Shown here one piece after another: positions 1 through 12,431 of a DNA stretch of 64,000 bases (positions within the stretch are counted from its first letter, which is position 1; each line of letters opens with the position of its first letter). Location: NCBI GenBank assembly GCA_024734555.1, contig JANPWX010000473.1, positions 595,164 through 659,163 on the forward strand, given 5' to 3'. Source of the stretch: Trochalopteron elliotii (lineage: Eukaryota > Chordata > Aves > Passeriformes > Leiothrichidae). The position numbers were made by a program, and so were the translations under genes. The notes beneath the pieces were generated by a model. That model made no database searches and had not been told where the DNA came from. It saw nothing but the letters and a program-made list of their open reading frames with translations.

Positions 1-1261
1 AGACATAAAATGGTAGTTCTCCTAGCTCTTTTGAATCTTTCCTGGTGTGGAAACAGGGATTTGAATTCTTCCACAGGAGTACAAACAAATGATTGTGGAA
101 ATCTGCTCTCGGTCTCTAGTTCTTGCTCTGTATTCCTGTAGTTCAGTTTTTTACCATGCAGAAAAGCAGAGAGCCAGAATGAGCGTGAGCTGTGGTGTTG
201 GTATGCTGATTGTTTATGGTGGCCTCCTCATTTGTAGGTTGAAGAATGGTTGCTCAAACAGAAGGACATTTTGATAGACAAGTTGTGCTTATACTTGTAG
301 TTTTGCTTTGGTGGGTGTGTTTTTACTTTCCAGGAACAAGCAGTCTGCTTTGCTTTCTGAACACTGGAATACCATGGTCGCTGTGGCATTCGTGTGCAAG
401 GAGCAGGCTGGAAGCATTGACATCTAGTGAGGAGCTACCAACAGGAGGAAACAGAATACTACAAAACTCTTGACATTTAACTTTGTAGCATCAGACTTTG
501 TCTTGGGAGGGGGCTTAAAGCCCCATAGAGAGTGGGAGCTGGGAAAGAGGAGTTCAGGCAAGAGTTAACTCAAACCTGGGGACAGGCTGTTCTGTACAGG
601 GCTGGACTCCTTGCAGTGTGTTGATGCTTGCTTGAATAAATTCTCCCATGCAGCTTCTGCACTTCAGGACTCCTGCTTTTCCATTTCCTTTCACCTGCAC
701 ATGCACCATGCCTCTTTGTGGTGGTCTGGTACAGAAGGGAATAAAGACAAAGCTGAAAATGCCATGCTGTTAAGGTTAACTGAAAAATAACTTTGCTCTA
801 GGACAGCCACCTTCACGGTAGGAGAGTGGAGAAGTAAGAGAGGGGCTTCAGCTTTGATGAGCTGACATCAGAATGGATTTTGCATTGCATGGTGCTCTTC
901 AAGCCTCATTACTTTCATTGCTTCATTTCCCCTATGCTCTAAGCAAGAAGAATTAGGGAGCAGGTGGATGATTTGAGTGACAGGCAGAGTGGCCTGTTGC
1001 AGGATGTGTGGGTGAGTGCAATCAGGGCCTGGCTGCTTGGAGCACAGGGTGGGAGGGTTCAGGGCTCTCTGGCAGAGCTGCTGAGCTGAGGAGCCCGGAC
1101 TCCACTGAGGAACTGGGTGGGATACCAAAGCTTTGCTGTAGGGTAGGGAGATCACACATGGGATATATCTGTGGGAGGGCAGGGCCCATCCAGTTTGTGT
1201 TGGGTCTGGCTGAGCAGGAGCTTGTTTCCTCACAGCACCCTCCCAGTGCCTTGGGAGCTGG

Positions 1262-1535
1262 AAAGGTGTTGATAACACACCTGTGTTTTGGCTACAGCAT
1301 CAGCACTGTTTTCCCCAACATCCCTCCCCTCCCTCAGTAGGCTGGGCAAGATTTTGGAAGGGGACACAGCTGGAGCAGCTGACCCACGCTGACCAAAGGA
1401 ATATGCCATACCATATGACATCAGCTCAGATGTAAAACTAAGGAAAGTGGGGGGATGACGTTTGATATTTACTGTGTTTGCCTTCTGGAGCAACCCCTCC
1501 ATGTGATGAAGCCCAGCTTCCTGGGAAGTGAAATG
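1262..1535 (+). mobile_element. Fragment of an avian ERV LTR (family A)
   Basis: The segment aligns by eye with the complete copies at 55765-56327 (+) and 53811-54371 (-). It shares the block around 1358-1420, with the order ggggacacag, agctgaccca, tgaccaaagg, then ccatatgaca. It also shares the later block in which a gatga / agcccagct stretch precedes tcctggga. Both LTR ends are missing, so this is a truncated, diverged relic with no coding capacity. It lies in the MPPED2 intron in sense orientation. Confidence 0.6.
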
Positions 1536-4500
1536 AATGAAATTAGGATGGAGGGAAAAGAAGGTGGTTGGTATGTGGAACATGCAATCTACAAGTAGTT
1601 TGTTTCACAATTCATCTATTTGGGACAAACTGGACAAAATATGGAAGAATTTACACCATATGTAGAGATGACAAGTAGAGCTCACATGATGTGATGGTGA
1701 TACAATACAAATGGAGAAGCAATTATTTTTTATTTTATTTAAATCCAAAAATAAGTAAAAAAGTAAGTGACTAGATTTCATTAGGTCCCAGTGAAGGGTA
1801 AGATTTCTCATGATGGTCTTCCAGATGATTTGGATCATATTTATCTAATACTTAGTAATCAGAATGCTAACTTTACCCTGACATGTGTATAAAATGCTTA
1901 AAGTAATTCACAGAAGCTATGAAATAAAGCAAAAATTGCACATGCACTTTAAATAAGAGACCACTGATTGTGAATCTGAGCATAAACATAAAGGTCAAGA
2001 GTGACAACTACATTCATCAGATTTTCATGAAAATCTGCTCAGTAGAATAGATCTTGCACCTTATTTCAGAAGTGGTCAACACTCATGGATTCAGTTGAAA
2101 ATCAATGAGACTGGTGGGTATTTATAACCACCACTAAAACATTTAGGTGCTGGTCTATATTATGGTTTGTGTACATGTAAAATATGAGGATTGCTGACAT
2201 TTCTAACACTACTAGCTAAATATCAAAATCTCAATGTGGCAGAGAGCCACATTTGTGATGTGCACACAGAGAAGGCTTAAGCAGTGGTTTGCAAGCAGGA
2301 AGATGCCAACAGCTTATCCTTGTTCCTTCACAGACGTGCCTGAGCTGCACAGACCCTTAGTGGGTTCAGAAGGTCTCACAAGCCACACCACCTTTGCTGC
2401 CTCCTCAGTTAATACTGCACAGACAAGGACATCATTTTCCAGTCTGCATGCACAGTGAACCTGGGAGAAAGCACTGGGAGTTGCCCTGTTCTGTGTTCCT
2501 CTTCAGCATTTCAGATAAACACTAAACAGAATATTCCTTAACAGATGTGTTTGGCTGTTTGCCTTCCATACTGACCCTGTGCCCATGGCTACTTTGACAA
2601 AGGGAATAATGCTTCCCAGGAAGTGATCTCGTGATGATTTGAAATCATATGACAACTCTGCCATCTTATTTATTTTGCAAGTAATGCCAGTACTTGAGTT
2701 TTGTATTTGCAGATCTGCCAGCCTGTCTGTCCTCTGCTTCTGGAGAGCTCTCACCTTCAGTTTTGCTGCATTGTAGGATGGGTAGAGCTGGCAGGAAGGT
2801 TGTGGGGTCTGGTTGTTCAGAAAGCCAGTTTGTTTTTGTACATATGGGAATCAGTGTGTCTCATTGACAAAAGCTGGTATTTGCAGCTGCTAACTGTATT
2901 AATTGCTTGAGTCAGGTTTATACCTTGAGAATATACTTATGGTTGTTTATGGCCTCCAATTTTATATAAGCAATATATAAAGTAAGCTTTATGTAAGAAA
3001 GAAGGCTGTCTCTCAGTCTCCTTTTTCTGGCACAGATTTTAATGCATCTTGTTTTCAAAACTGGGAATGTTATAAATTTCAAGAAAGGTGTTCTCTTTAA
3101 CACTTCTCTTGGTGTTCCATCTGGGCTGCTTGGGACACTTCCATGGCCTGCACTGCAAGAAAAAGGAGAAAGGCAACCTGAGTTGCTAGTCTGAAAGCTG
3201 TAGTCCTGAAGTGTTCCCATTTTTAATATGGGATGCCCTAAAACACTGTAATCTCAAGTTATGGCTCCCTGAATTTGGTTTTTCAGTTGTTGGTAAATTT
3301 GGCTCCTTCTTCTCTTTATGAATATAACATAAGATTTGTGTTTCTTGAGAATTCTGCAAAGTGCCATTTTAAGGAAGATTGTCTTCCACTGCCTAACCTG
3401 CAGATCATTTTTTTATAAACTTCTAGATTTATAGGGTTCAAGAGCATATATTGCTGCATGTTTAGAGGTAGAACATTTGGGAAAGCTTAGAAAATGATGG
3501 GGTAAACCAAGTATAGATCACCCTGCACAGCTCCTTGCAGGGCCAGATGGGGTATGTGGCATCTCTGCTGGGCTGTAGCATCTGGTCCCATATTGCAGGG
3601 TTTGTGTAACAGTCAGTTCCCTATGTGCCAGTATTGGATTTCTGATCCACATATGTATAGCTGAAAAATATAGTTGCTACAAACTTTAGGATCACCTAAT
3701 ATCAACCTAGAAAATCAATGACCCTGAAAGAGTGAGATGAAGGTGTAATTTGTTTCAGAGAAGTATTTTGTCATTGTTTTGTGGATTTTGGAGATAGAAT
3801 ATTCAGAGATACAGCAACTGATGGCTCATCTGGAAATGAGCTGTTCTAGCACACAACAGCAAGACCTTGCTGTAAGGATGTGCCTTTAGCTGATAATTAC
3901 TACCAGTCAATCTGCCTAGAATGTACACCTTTTCTTATTTATATTCCAGTCCTGTAACCTTCCCTATTCTCTTGTGCCTTTGTTCTATTAATCTACAAAA
4001 CAGGGCTTGACTTGTGATTAGTCCTCAGAGGTTGTTTCTATTAATCAGGCTGCAAAACAGGTCGACTTGGATGTTCTGTTGCAAGAGCTTAATGTGCTTT
4101 CCTCATCAGCCCACAGCACAGAGCTGCTGGGGTTGTCTTAAATGGCAGTGAAATCAGTGAGGTGTCTGCTGCACTTCCTTTGTGTTTACATCTTGATTTT
4201 GTTGCTATAGGAGGGGGAAACTAGAGGGAAATAATTACAGTCCTATAGAAATTGCATTAGAAAGTGACATTTGTGACTACATGTTGCAGGGCAGGTCCTG
4301 TCACAGCAGAAGCACTGGTTACCTGTGTTTTGAATGTGAAGAACCTGCCCAGTTATAAGTGTGAGGATTAAAATTCAAACTTTGTTCACAGGTGGGACTA
4401 AGTTTTAAACTCTTTGTAGAATTTGAGGGATAAGTCTATCCCTATAAGATTCAGAGGGTTATTTAAGAGAGTGTGTATTTCTCTGCAGTAGGTAGAAATC

Positions 4501-5375
4501 CAGAGAGATTTTTTGTGAAATATATACGTATATAACAAAAGAATAGTCTGAGGGCTGGTTTAATAGAAAAAAAAAAGCAAACCCAAACTGAACTGTTTGC
4601 AACACTTCAGTTATTAGAACTTACCATAAAATTTGACCAATAAACAGCATGTGTAGTGAGAAACTAATCTAGTTTCATTGTAGAAGAAACTACTAACTAT
4701 AAAAATGTAATGATTTATTCTTGTAATTAAATGCAGTATTTCTTGCCTGTAGGAGGAAAGTACATATTTTAAAATGTATCAAAAGAAACAAACCAGATCG
4801 CTAGTTATTTTTTTCTATATTGTTCCTTTGGCTTTATTTTTTTGTTGTTTTTCTCAAGTCTTTGTTATGTTGATGACGTACCCCTTAGCCAGCTCAGTGA
4901 AGTCTGTCACTGAACTAAAGAACTGCTGTCTCTCTGGAAAAAACACTGGCCCCAAGGCAGCAGGGTTTGTCTCAGCTGCTTTGCTTGCCTCTCGCTGTGC
5001 TCGTGCCCATTTTTTCTGTATTCCCATGGCACATGCATCAATTTCTCCAGCACACAAGCTGAAATTACCAGCCTCTGCAAAACTGGCCCAGGCTTGATGT
5101 CCAGTGACATCTGCACGTGAATTCTTGTTGGCTGTGCTGAGAGCTGGTCCCTCACGGCTTCGTGCCATCATCTAGCTGCTAATTTGAAAGGTTTTGTGCT
5201 GCCTGCCCCCAGCTACAGAGTGCTTGGTTAGACTCTGGCTTTGTCCAGTCAGCCCTGTTGTGGCCTAAGGAGCAGATTTAAGTGAGGTGTGACATCTTCC
5301 TCCTGGGTGACACAGCGGCTCTGGGGACACGCCGCGCACCGAGCAAGCACCTTGTGCACACCCAAGTGCCCCATG

Positions 5376-5441
5376 TCACAGCAGGGCAGGAGAAGGGCTT
5401 CCCAAAAGAGGTTTTTCACAGCAGGGCAGGAGAAGGGCTTC
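5376..5441. repeat. Two-copy direct repeat, 40-bp period
   Basis: A 26-base block running from tcacagcagg to aagggcttc occurs at 5376-5401 and again without change at 5416-5441, separated by 14 bases. The identity implies a recent local duplication. The surrounding segment (about 5280-5560) is more GC-rich than its neighbours. No gene is associated with it. Confidence 0.85.
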
Positions 5442-6073
5442 TCAAACCAGTTGTGCCCTGTAAGCTCATCTTGCCCAGCCTTCACTGTGTGGGTGGAGCT
5501 GGGATTTTAGTGTGCCACCACCTTGTCCCTGTGGCAAACCCGAGGGCTGACCACTGCAAGGGGCAGAGAGCAAAGCCATTTTTCAGAGGTTTTAGTCAAC
5601 CAAATAAGTTTCTTAGATAGCTGGTACTGTCCAAGGTGACTTATCCCAATTCTAGCCGTAGTTAGATTACACTTTCTCAAAGCCATCACTGTGAAATTTT
5701 ACATATACTGTTCTTGTTAGGAATAGAGGAGAAATAGGTGTTCTAGCATGGTTTTCTCTAGTCAAATTCCTTTTGGTAATTTCATTTTCACCAGCTATTT
5801 CTCCTTTTTTTTTTCCCCCTCCTTGCTTCTTTTTTCCTCCGTCCTTACCATTTTCCCAATTATCAGAGAAATCAGTCTTCCTGCATTGATTCATTTCGAC
5901 CAGAGTCTGGAAGGCACAGGGAATCAAATTAACTAATATTTTACTTTTGCATGTGATTAATGTTAATGCTTACAGGGAAGAAAATACTTTGCTGTGATTT
6001 AATTTTCATTCTCCAGTTGAATCCCAGTGATTTAATTTTGCAGAAGGTTGTCTCTCTGCTTATTGTCTCTTAA

Positions 6074-6160
6074 GGACTCATAGAAGTTAGAGATGGAAAA
6101 GGCCTATTAAATCATTCTGCTATTGCAGGATTGTCTCCTACACTATATTTTTTAATATTA
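6074..6160 (-). mobile_element. Old CR1-like LINE 3' end
   Basis: Reading upward from 6074, a catagaa-type terminal motif is followed by a degenerate form of the CR1 3' tail (gatggaaaaggcc, then aatcattct), in the orientation expected for a - strand element. The match is weak and old. It lies about 650 bp below the reverse-transcriptase remnant at 6815-7240 on the same strand, so both may belong to one insertion. Confidence 0.4.
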
Positions 6161-6814
6161 TGACCAGTTTTAATGAATGAAGAAAAGCAGTTTCAGTTAA
6201 TTCTTTTTGAGATTGTACCTCAGTGTAGTGAAGATGTTACTAATGGGAACTAATATTCTGCTTATATACTTCCTATGTTTATTTTATTTTTTTAAAAAAT
6301 ACAAATTGTGCTATGTTTGATGAGATGAGCCTAAAGGTTTCTTGTACCCTTCATGATGTTACTTTTCTAGCTTTGTGTCACTTATTTTATACCCTCAGTC
6401 TTTGTAATCCTTTCAGATTTTTCTCATTTCCTCTTTGTTATTTCTGGTGAGGTGTCTGGTATTCCAGGCTATTGGTTTTTGGTTGATTGATTGGCTGGGC
6501 TGGTTTGGTTTTTTTTTTTACATTTTCACAAGAGGCTTAGAACCAAACTGCAGAATTCTGTCTCTGCTGTATGATGAGGGGAGATCCTTGGCTGCTTGGA
6601 ACACTGATGAGGGATGATGACTGTGTTTCACTGCTTCTGCAGGAAGTCCAGACTTGCATCACACTATAATGTCATGGTACAACCACATGTGTAGCCCAGA
6701 TCATCTTATTCCTTTCCTCATTCATGTTGCAAGCCCATGCATAATTTGCTGTCAGCTGCTGCCCCTGGGTCTTTTATTTTAGCTTAACAGGTTTGGGTTT
6801 CTTCCTCTCACTGA

Positions 6815-7240
6815 TTATTTGTGGTTTTCAATTCTCTTCAGAGGTATTAGCCTGCATTTTTTCAGAAGGAATCCCCTTTTCTTACTTATCTCAGTGTTTC
6901 TAACCTCCTTTGGCATAATTTCTTTCCCCACTGTCATGTTTATAACACTTCTCACTATATTGAAATCTGTGAATTTAATTAATGCACTGTTTACCCGTTC
7001 TTCCAGATCATTAATAAAGATGTTAAATAAAACTGATCCTAATACCAATCCCTGTGGCAATCTGCTAGCACCTCCCTTGTGCTGCTGCAATCTATTTATT
7101 TATAGCCCTTTAGCCACTATTCAGCCATGTGATATTCCTCATAAGCAAGCCAATTTTAGGGTTTTGAAAAGGGATTGTGTCACATTTTGCCAAAGTCTGG
7201 GTTGATACAATCTACTATATTATTTTAATCTACTGACTTG
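6815..7240 (-). mobile_element. CR1 LINE fragment, reverse-transcriptase region
   Basis: The - strand keeps a 91-codon open stretch (7090 down to 6815) containing LPQG, VLGSVLFNIFINDLEE and a following KF motif. This is the palm region of CR1-type LINE reverse transcriptases. The catalytic box expected to read F-A-D-D reads F-T-D-F here, so the enzyme would be inactive. Upstream on the same strand, DNA to about 7240 matches the preceding part of the CR1 frame only loosely, with disruptions. It is an ancient dead copy. The + strand open frame over the same bases is its shadow. Confidence 0.75.
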
Positions 7241-7365
7241 GCTGAATTTAATATCTGTACAAAAATTAAATGTGATGAAATAGAGCTGTAGTTTTGGAGC
7301 ACTTCGAGATCTTGGCAGCTGAGTAGCTATAATTCTCCTTTCTTAGAGCAATTACACCTCCTCCA

Positions 7366-7386
7366 CCCCCACCCACCCCCCACCCC
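7366..7386 (-). other. C-rich tract with G-quadruplex potential on - strand
   Basis: C runs of 5, 3, 6 and 4 are separated by single A residues. The complementary strand therefore has four G runs with one-base loops, the most favourable layout for a quadruplex. The + strand could form an i-motif. The tract sits in the intron, apart from any recognised repeat. Confidence 0.7.
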
Positions 7387-8671
7387 AGTTACACCATAAT
7401 TTTATTCTGTGCTGCATTTAGACTTACTAGGAGAGGATTCTCAGTATTGCTCCGTAATTCACAGTGTACTGCTCAGTGCCATGTTTCTCACTGCTTGTCC
7501 AGGATTTGATTTTAAGTACAAAGCTACTATAGATGGAATTGTTCTGTCAGTATTTGAATTGTCTATTGACAATTTGAATTGTCTGCTGCTTGTTTGTCTG
7601 CAGTTGTCATTTTGTTATTTTGTAGTTTTTATATACATATAAGTATACACATCAATTTGAAATTTTATTTATTTGTTTGCAAAAGCAATAGTAAACTCTT
7701 GGCTTAATTTTAAGTGCACACTTTCATCCTTGTGAAATTTGTGAGATTTATCTGTTTGCTTAAGTTCAACATGGGTTAAGTGCCTTCTTGCTGTGAGGCT
7801 TGGGGGTATATCAATTGTTTGTTAGCACACTGAATTTGTGTTTAAATTCAAAGACATTTAAAGTGGAATAGGAAAAATTTTGTGCTTCACAACTTCATCA
7901 TGTGCATCAATTAAAACTTGAATAACAAGTTGTGCTATCCAGCAATTGAATGAAATCAATCTTGTGAGATTTCACTTCCTCTTACTATGTTTGGCTTGAT
8001 TTTACAAACTGTGCAAAACGCAATTTTTACTCTATAAATTGTAGTGTGGAGAACTTGTTTATGCCGCCTTGGTTGGAATGGCATGCTCTGCAAATCACCA
8101 CTGAATCATCATCTGGGATAAGAAAAGGTGTTAAAATCTGGGTCAGAGGCCTGATTTAGGTCTGTGCTAATCCAGAGCTGTACAGTAGCACAAAACCAGA
8201 GCACTTGTCACTGCCTCCTGCCTGGTGAGGGCTGGGCAGCTCTGCAGTCTGAACAGTGGTGCTGTGCTCAGGCATCACTGACCACTTGGTGCCAGGATTT
8301 CTTTCTTTTCCCTAAGCAGTGAGATGCTGCCTTCAATGACTAAACACAGTGATTTTGATGTCACCCTACAAGCATTTCAACACCACTGACACTGGGGAGA
8401 GGAAGGTAGATTGGAGCACCACTTAATACCAGTTCCAGTCATACTGAGTCTGAGCTCTGCCATATCACCCCTTAACACAGCTTCCTCCAAGTCAGCTGGG
8501 TCTCTGTTTCATTGTCCAGAGTACAATGAGGAAGTGTGTGCTCCAAATTTTGACCTGGCCAAGTTTATACTGGGTAAATGCTTTGCATCTCATTGGTGCA
8601 GTGCTTTGGTTTGGGGTTCAGGGGCTTGATGGAGTTCTAGTGTCAGGTGCACCAAAATAGGATTTACTGTG

Positions 8672-8800
8672 TAGTGAAACATTGGTACAGGTTGCTCAGA
8701 GATGTTGCAGACGCCCCATCTCTGGAAATATTCAAAGCCAGCTTGGTTGGGGCCCTGAGCAACCTGTTGAAGGTGTCCCTGCTCATTGCAGGTGTTTGAC
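8672..8800 (+). mobile_element. CR1 LINE 3' fragment
   Basis: The segment contains the typical CR1 order: an acaggttgctcagag block, a ccccatctctggaaat block, attcaaagccagcttgg, gccctgagcaacctg, then gaaggtgtccctgctcattg. The terminal ctatgatt-type repeat is lost. It is moderately diverged and in sense orientation within the intron. The long - strand open frame here is only the complement of the repeat. Confidence 0.85.
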
Positions 8801-8979
8801 TTTGGTGTGTGATGTACATTAATTGGTACACACTGTAGTAAGAGGTGGAACTGAATTTTTAAAGTTTGTTTGCAGACTGCTAGGCAGCTGCTGTGCATGC
8901 TGTGACTGTGCCTTCAGTTAGGAGAAACATGTGGGTGCCAGAAGGGTGGAGCACGTGGATGAGGGAGCAGGGAAGGGGA

Positions 8980-9148
8980 GTCCCAGCTCCAGCACTGTCT
9001 CACTGTATAAGGTGCAGGAAATAACTGGCTTCTTTGTTTAATTTCTCCATCTACAAAATAAGGCTAGTAACAGTTTTATGATTGCCGTTTAGACAGGAGT
9101 TTCAGCACATGAAACACTTTGAAAGTGCCAAGTATTGTTATTTTTAGC
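8980..9148 (+). mobile_element. Ancient MIR-like (CORE-SINE) fragment
   Basis: The order of a tttctccatctacaaaata block, gctagtaacagt, a short spacer, then acactttgaaagtgcc and aagtattgttattttt follows the 3' half of MIR elements (cctcatctgtaaaatgg, aataatagt, gcgcttagaacagtgcc, and the final ttattatt). Divergence is high, as expected for a MIR in a bird. Homology is judged from the order of blocks only. Confidence 0.5.
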
Positions 9149-12100
9149 AAGGTGATCCAGCAAGGTTCTGACCAAATGCAAGCCTTTCCTCCTTGAATGA
9201 TTTCAAAGGAGCCAGAGGGAGTGCTTGCCCCCTTGAAGTCTGTGTACTTGCTGGGGTGCTTGGCTGGATCATTGCACTGGAAAGCTAAGTAGGTGTCTAT
9301 TTTTTGCAGGATAAGAAGGGGCGTATTTGAGATACTGTTGAAGTGAATAGATAGCTGTGTTACTTGAAGTGGGAGCTGATAACGTGTGATTTCAGGACAC
9401 TTGAAGCCCTCTTCTCCAAAAGAGGAAGGTTAATAAAAACTGTGCTCTGAGTTTACTTCCTGAAATTTCTGGCTTGGGTGGTAAATGCATCACTCATTAA
9501 GACTTGGTTTATTAAGAAAGATTGAAAGAAAGCAGACAGGCTTCAGTCTGTACTGAAGTAGATGGAGTCAGGGAAAGCCATCTGACACAGAAATACTGTG
9601 CTCTCCTGCTGCTGTCCAACCCCAGCAATGGTGGGCTTGTGTGCCCTTCCTGCAGAAACTGTTCCTGGGCTAAGGCTGTGCCTGACTGACTGCTGAAAAC
9701 TTCATCTCCCAAGGCACAGATGAGTTGACAAAGATGTGGACAATCCCAGCCTTCCTCTCCCCACCCCAAACTCCAATTTCTGCCCATTTGTTTCCCCACA
9801 CAGTTGTTATGATGCTGTGTATTTTTAAAATACACTCACCTTGGCACTGATTATCTATGGGAAAGTATTGAGACTTCAGAGGAATTTAGGGTGGGCCAGA
9901 TGTGAGCACCTGTGGGAAGAAATGCACCTTTGTATCTCACAAAATAATATGAATATTCATTCCTACCTACTAATAACCACCTCCTGCTCTTTGTTTAAAG
10001 TCAGACTAAGAGTAGAAGATTCAATCTTCAATGAAAAGCACTTATCAGGTACATGAGCAAAGAGTCCTGCAGTCCAGGCAGTGAAAACCGACACTGCTTC
10101 TTACCTTCTATCAAAAGCCCTGTTGAAATGTAGGGCCTGTTATTGTATATTTATCCAGGCATCAATCACAATCAAGCCTCCTGCTAGTTCATCTGTAAGG
10201 GCATTGTAATCCTATTTTTATCAGTTCCTTCCTGTACAACAGACAGTTAAAATAGCATGAGTAGGGGTCACAGATATCTTAATGGGTTTGGTTCCCAGAG
10301 ATATCGGTGACCAGAGGAAGAGTTTTGCCCAAATTTCTTCCTGAGCTGATAAGGTGGATAAACAGGGCTGAGGTGCAGAGAGGGGGCACCCTGTGGGAAG
10401 TGCAGCCTTGGATGGCACCACAGAGGAGCTGCACAAGGATCAGGCAGGCAGCATTGCTTAGAGGAAAACCTCGGGAGCAGATGGAAATGAATGATACTGT
10501 TTGGGGAAGTTATTTCTTTTTTATAGGGTGGGATGGGTCAAGCCAAATGATTTTTGTAATTAATTGAACTCCTGGTTTTTGTTATTTTACTGCTTGAAAA
10601 TCTACAAGTGATTATGTGAAGAAAATTCAGTGTCAATAATTGGCAATGTGTCATTTTTTTAAACTTGGGACAGTATGCTGCTGACTCTTATTTAAGTAGC
10701 AGCATAAAAATATAATACATTAATATTTTTGCTCTTCTTTTTGTATATACACTTAAATATTTGCTTATTATAAAGTGATGAATTATGCTTTTTAATCTCT
10801 TTTTTTTTTCCATGGATTCCAGCTGTCTTTTGATGCAAATTATTAGAATTAATTTATAAATGAACACAGAGAATGTTTTAAAATGCATTTTCTTACCAGA
10901 ATGAAACCAGCTTAGGACTTGTAAATGCATAAGGAAAAAGTTAATTACAGCAAATTTTATCTTATAAGACAAAATATTACCTTTGTCTCAGCTTTTTAAA
11001 CTAATCTATTGTTCCTGGTCAAGCCAGTCTTTTGAGATTACAGAGATAATGGACATAGTGTTTTATACTTTGTTTTTATTCATAAATTCTAGGTAGTACT
11101 TTTCCTTTTTTGATTCCCAGGTTTTTGGGGATTTTTCCTTTCATAATCAAGCATTAGTATGTACTAGTTATATGAACTAAAATAGAAAATATATTATCTT
11201 CTAGAAAAGCAGAAATTAATTCTGTAAAATATTTTCCAGCAAACTGTAACTCTAAGAGTTTATTCAAAGACTTTACAGATAAGAGGCTTGACTTTTAACT
11301 TTAGGAACAACTAAATATTGCTTATTTTTTATATATATATTAATGATTTTATTATATTATTGTAAACGTAGACTTCATATGGGTAGTTACATCTTTAGGG
11401 TAAATGTTAAAAACAATTAGTTGGCCAAAACAGTAATAATGTACTTTATACAAACTAGAATTTGTTATGTAAAAACTCAAAATAAAATCCCACTGAATTT
11501 AATCTGAATTTAAATCAGAAATGAAAGTTTGTCTTGCTACCACCATTTGTTTTTTGAATCTTAATTTCTGCTGCAAGTCTGTGAAGAGAAGCCACATGTC
11601 AAGCTACCCTTCTACTTACTGTAGTCGTTTTTCCCCCCATTGTACCAGGGGTGGCAACTGCTTGTGAACCTTGGGTTTATGTTTAGCTACACAATCTGAG
11701 AAGGTTTCACCAACAATGTGCTGAGGATTTTAAAATAATCTGTGCAAGAAAGCAACCAATCAGTAAAGTTTAAAATATTTTTGGAGACTGGATGCCTTTT
11801 TCAATCAATAAAAGAGTAGAGGTGTCAGCATTCTTCCACCACAAGTAGTGAAAACTAACAACAAATAATAATGAGCCATCCTACTCACTGCAAACAAACC
11901 TGCACACACAGCAGGCTAAAATTCAGTATTCCTGTGCTTCTGGAGCTCTGTGATGCTTTCTAGAACACAGCTAATGCCAGCAGAGATTAACACTTGTGTC
12001 CAGGGGCAGCTCCTGGGAAGCTGCAGTGCTCTTGGCAGTTGGAGGGAGCTCCTGGGCATGGATGGTGCTGAATTCAGTCCATTGGGGCTGACAGCAGGCA

Positions 12101-12197
12101 GGCACTGCAGTTCAGTCTTCCCCAGGGACTTCCCACAGATTTTCTTGTTTGCCTCTTTTTTTTCTGTAATGGAGAGTCTCTGTGTTTTTCACCCTAC

Positions 12198-12431
12198 CTT
12201 AAGCTGCACCAGGGAAAGTTCAGGCTGGATATTAGGGAGAATTTTTTCACAGAAAGGGTGATTGGGCAATGGAATGGGCTGTCCAGGGAGAGTCATCATC
12301 GCTGGAGGTGTTGGAGAAAAGGCTGGATGTGGCACTCAGTGCCATGGTCTGGTTGATGAGGTGGTGTTTGGTCATAGCTTGGACTCAATGAGCTCAAAGG
12401 TCTTTTCCAACCTAGTTAATTCTGTGATTAT
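12198..12431 (+). mobile_element. CR1 LINE 3' end, relatively young
   Basis: This is a clean copy of the last ~230 bp of CR1. It runs from gctgcaccagggaaag through the tggatattagg, gggtgattggg, aatgggctgtccaggg, ggatgtggcactcagtgcc and gtgtttggtcat blocks to the terminal aattctgtgatt. It is less diverged than the other CR1 copies in the window. 5' truncation is normal for the family. Confidence 0.92.
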
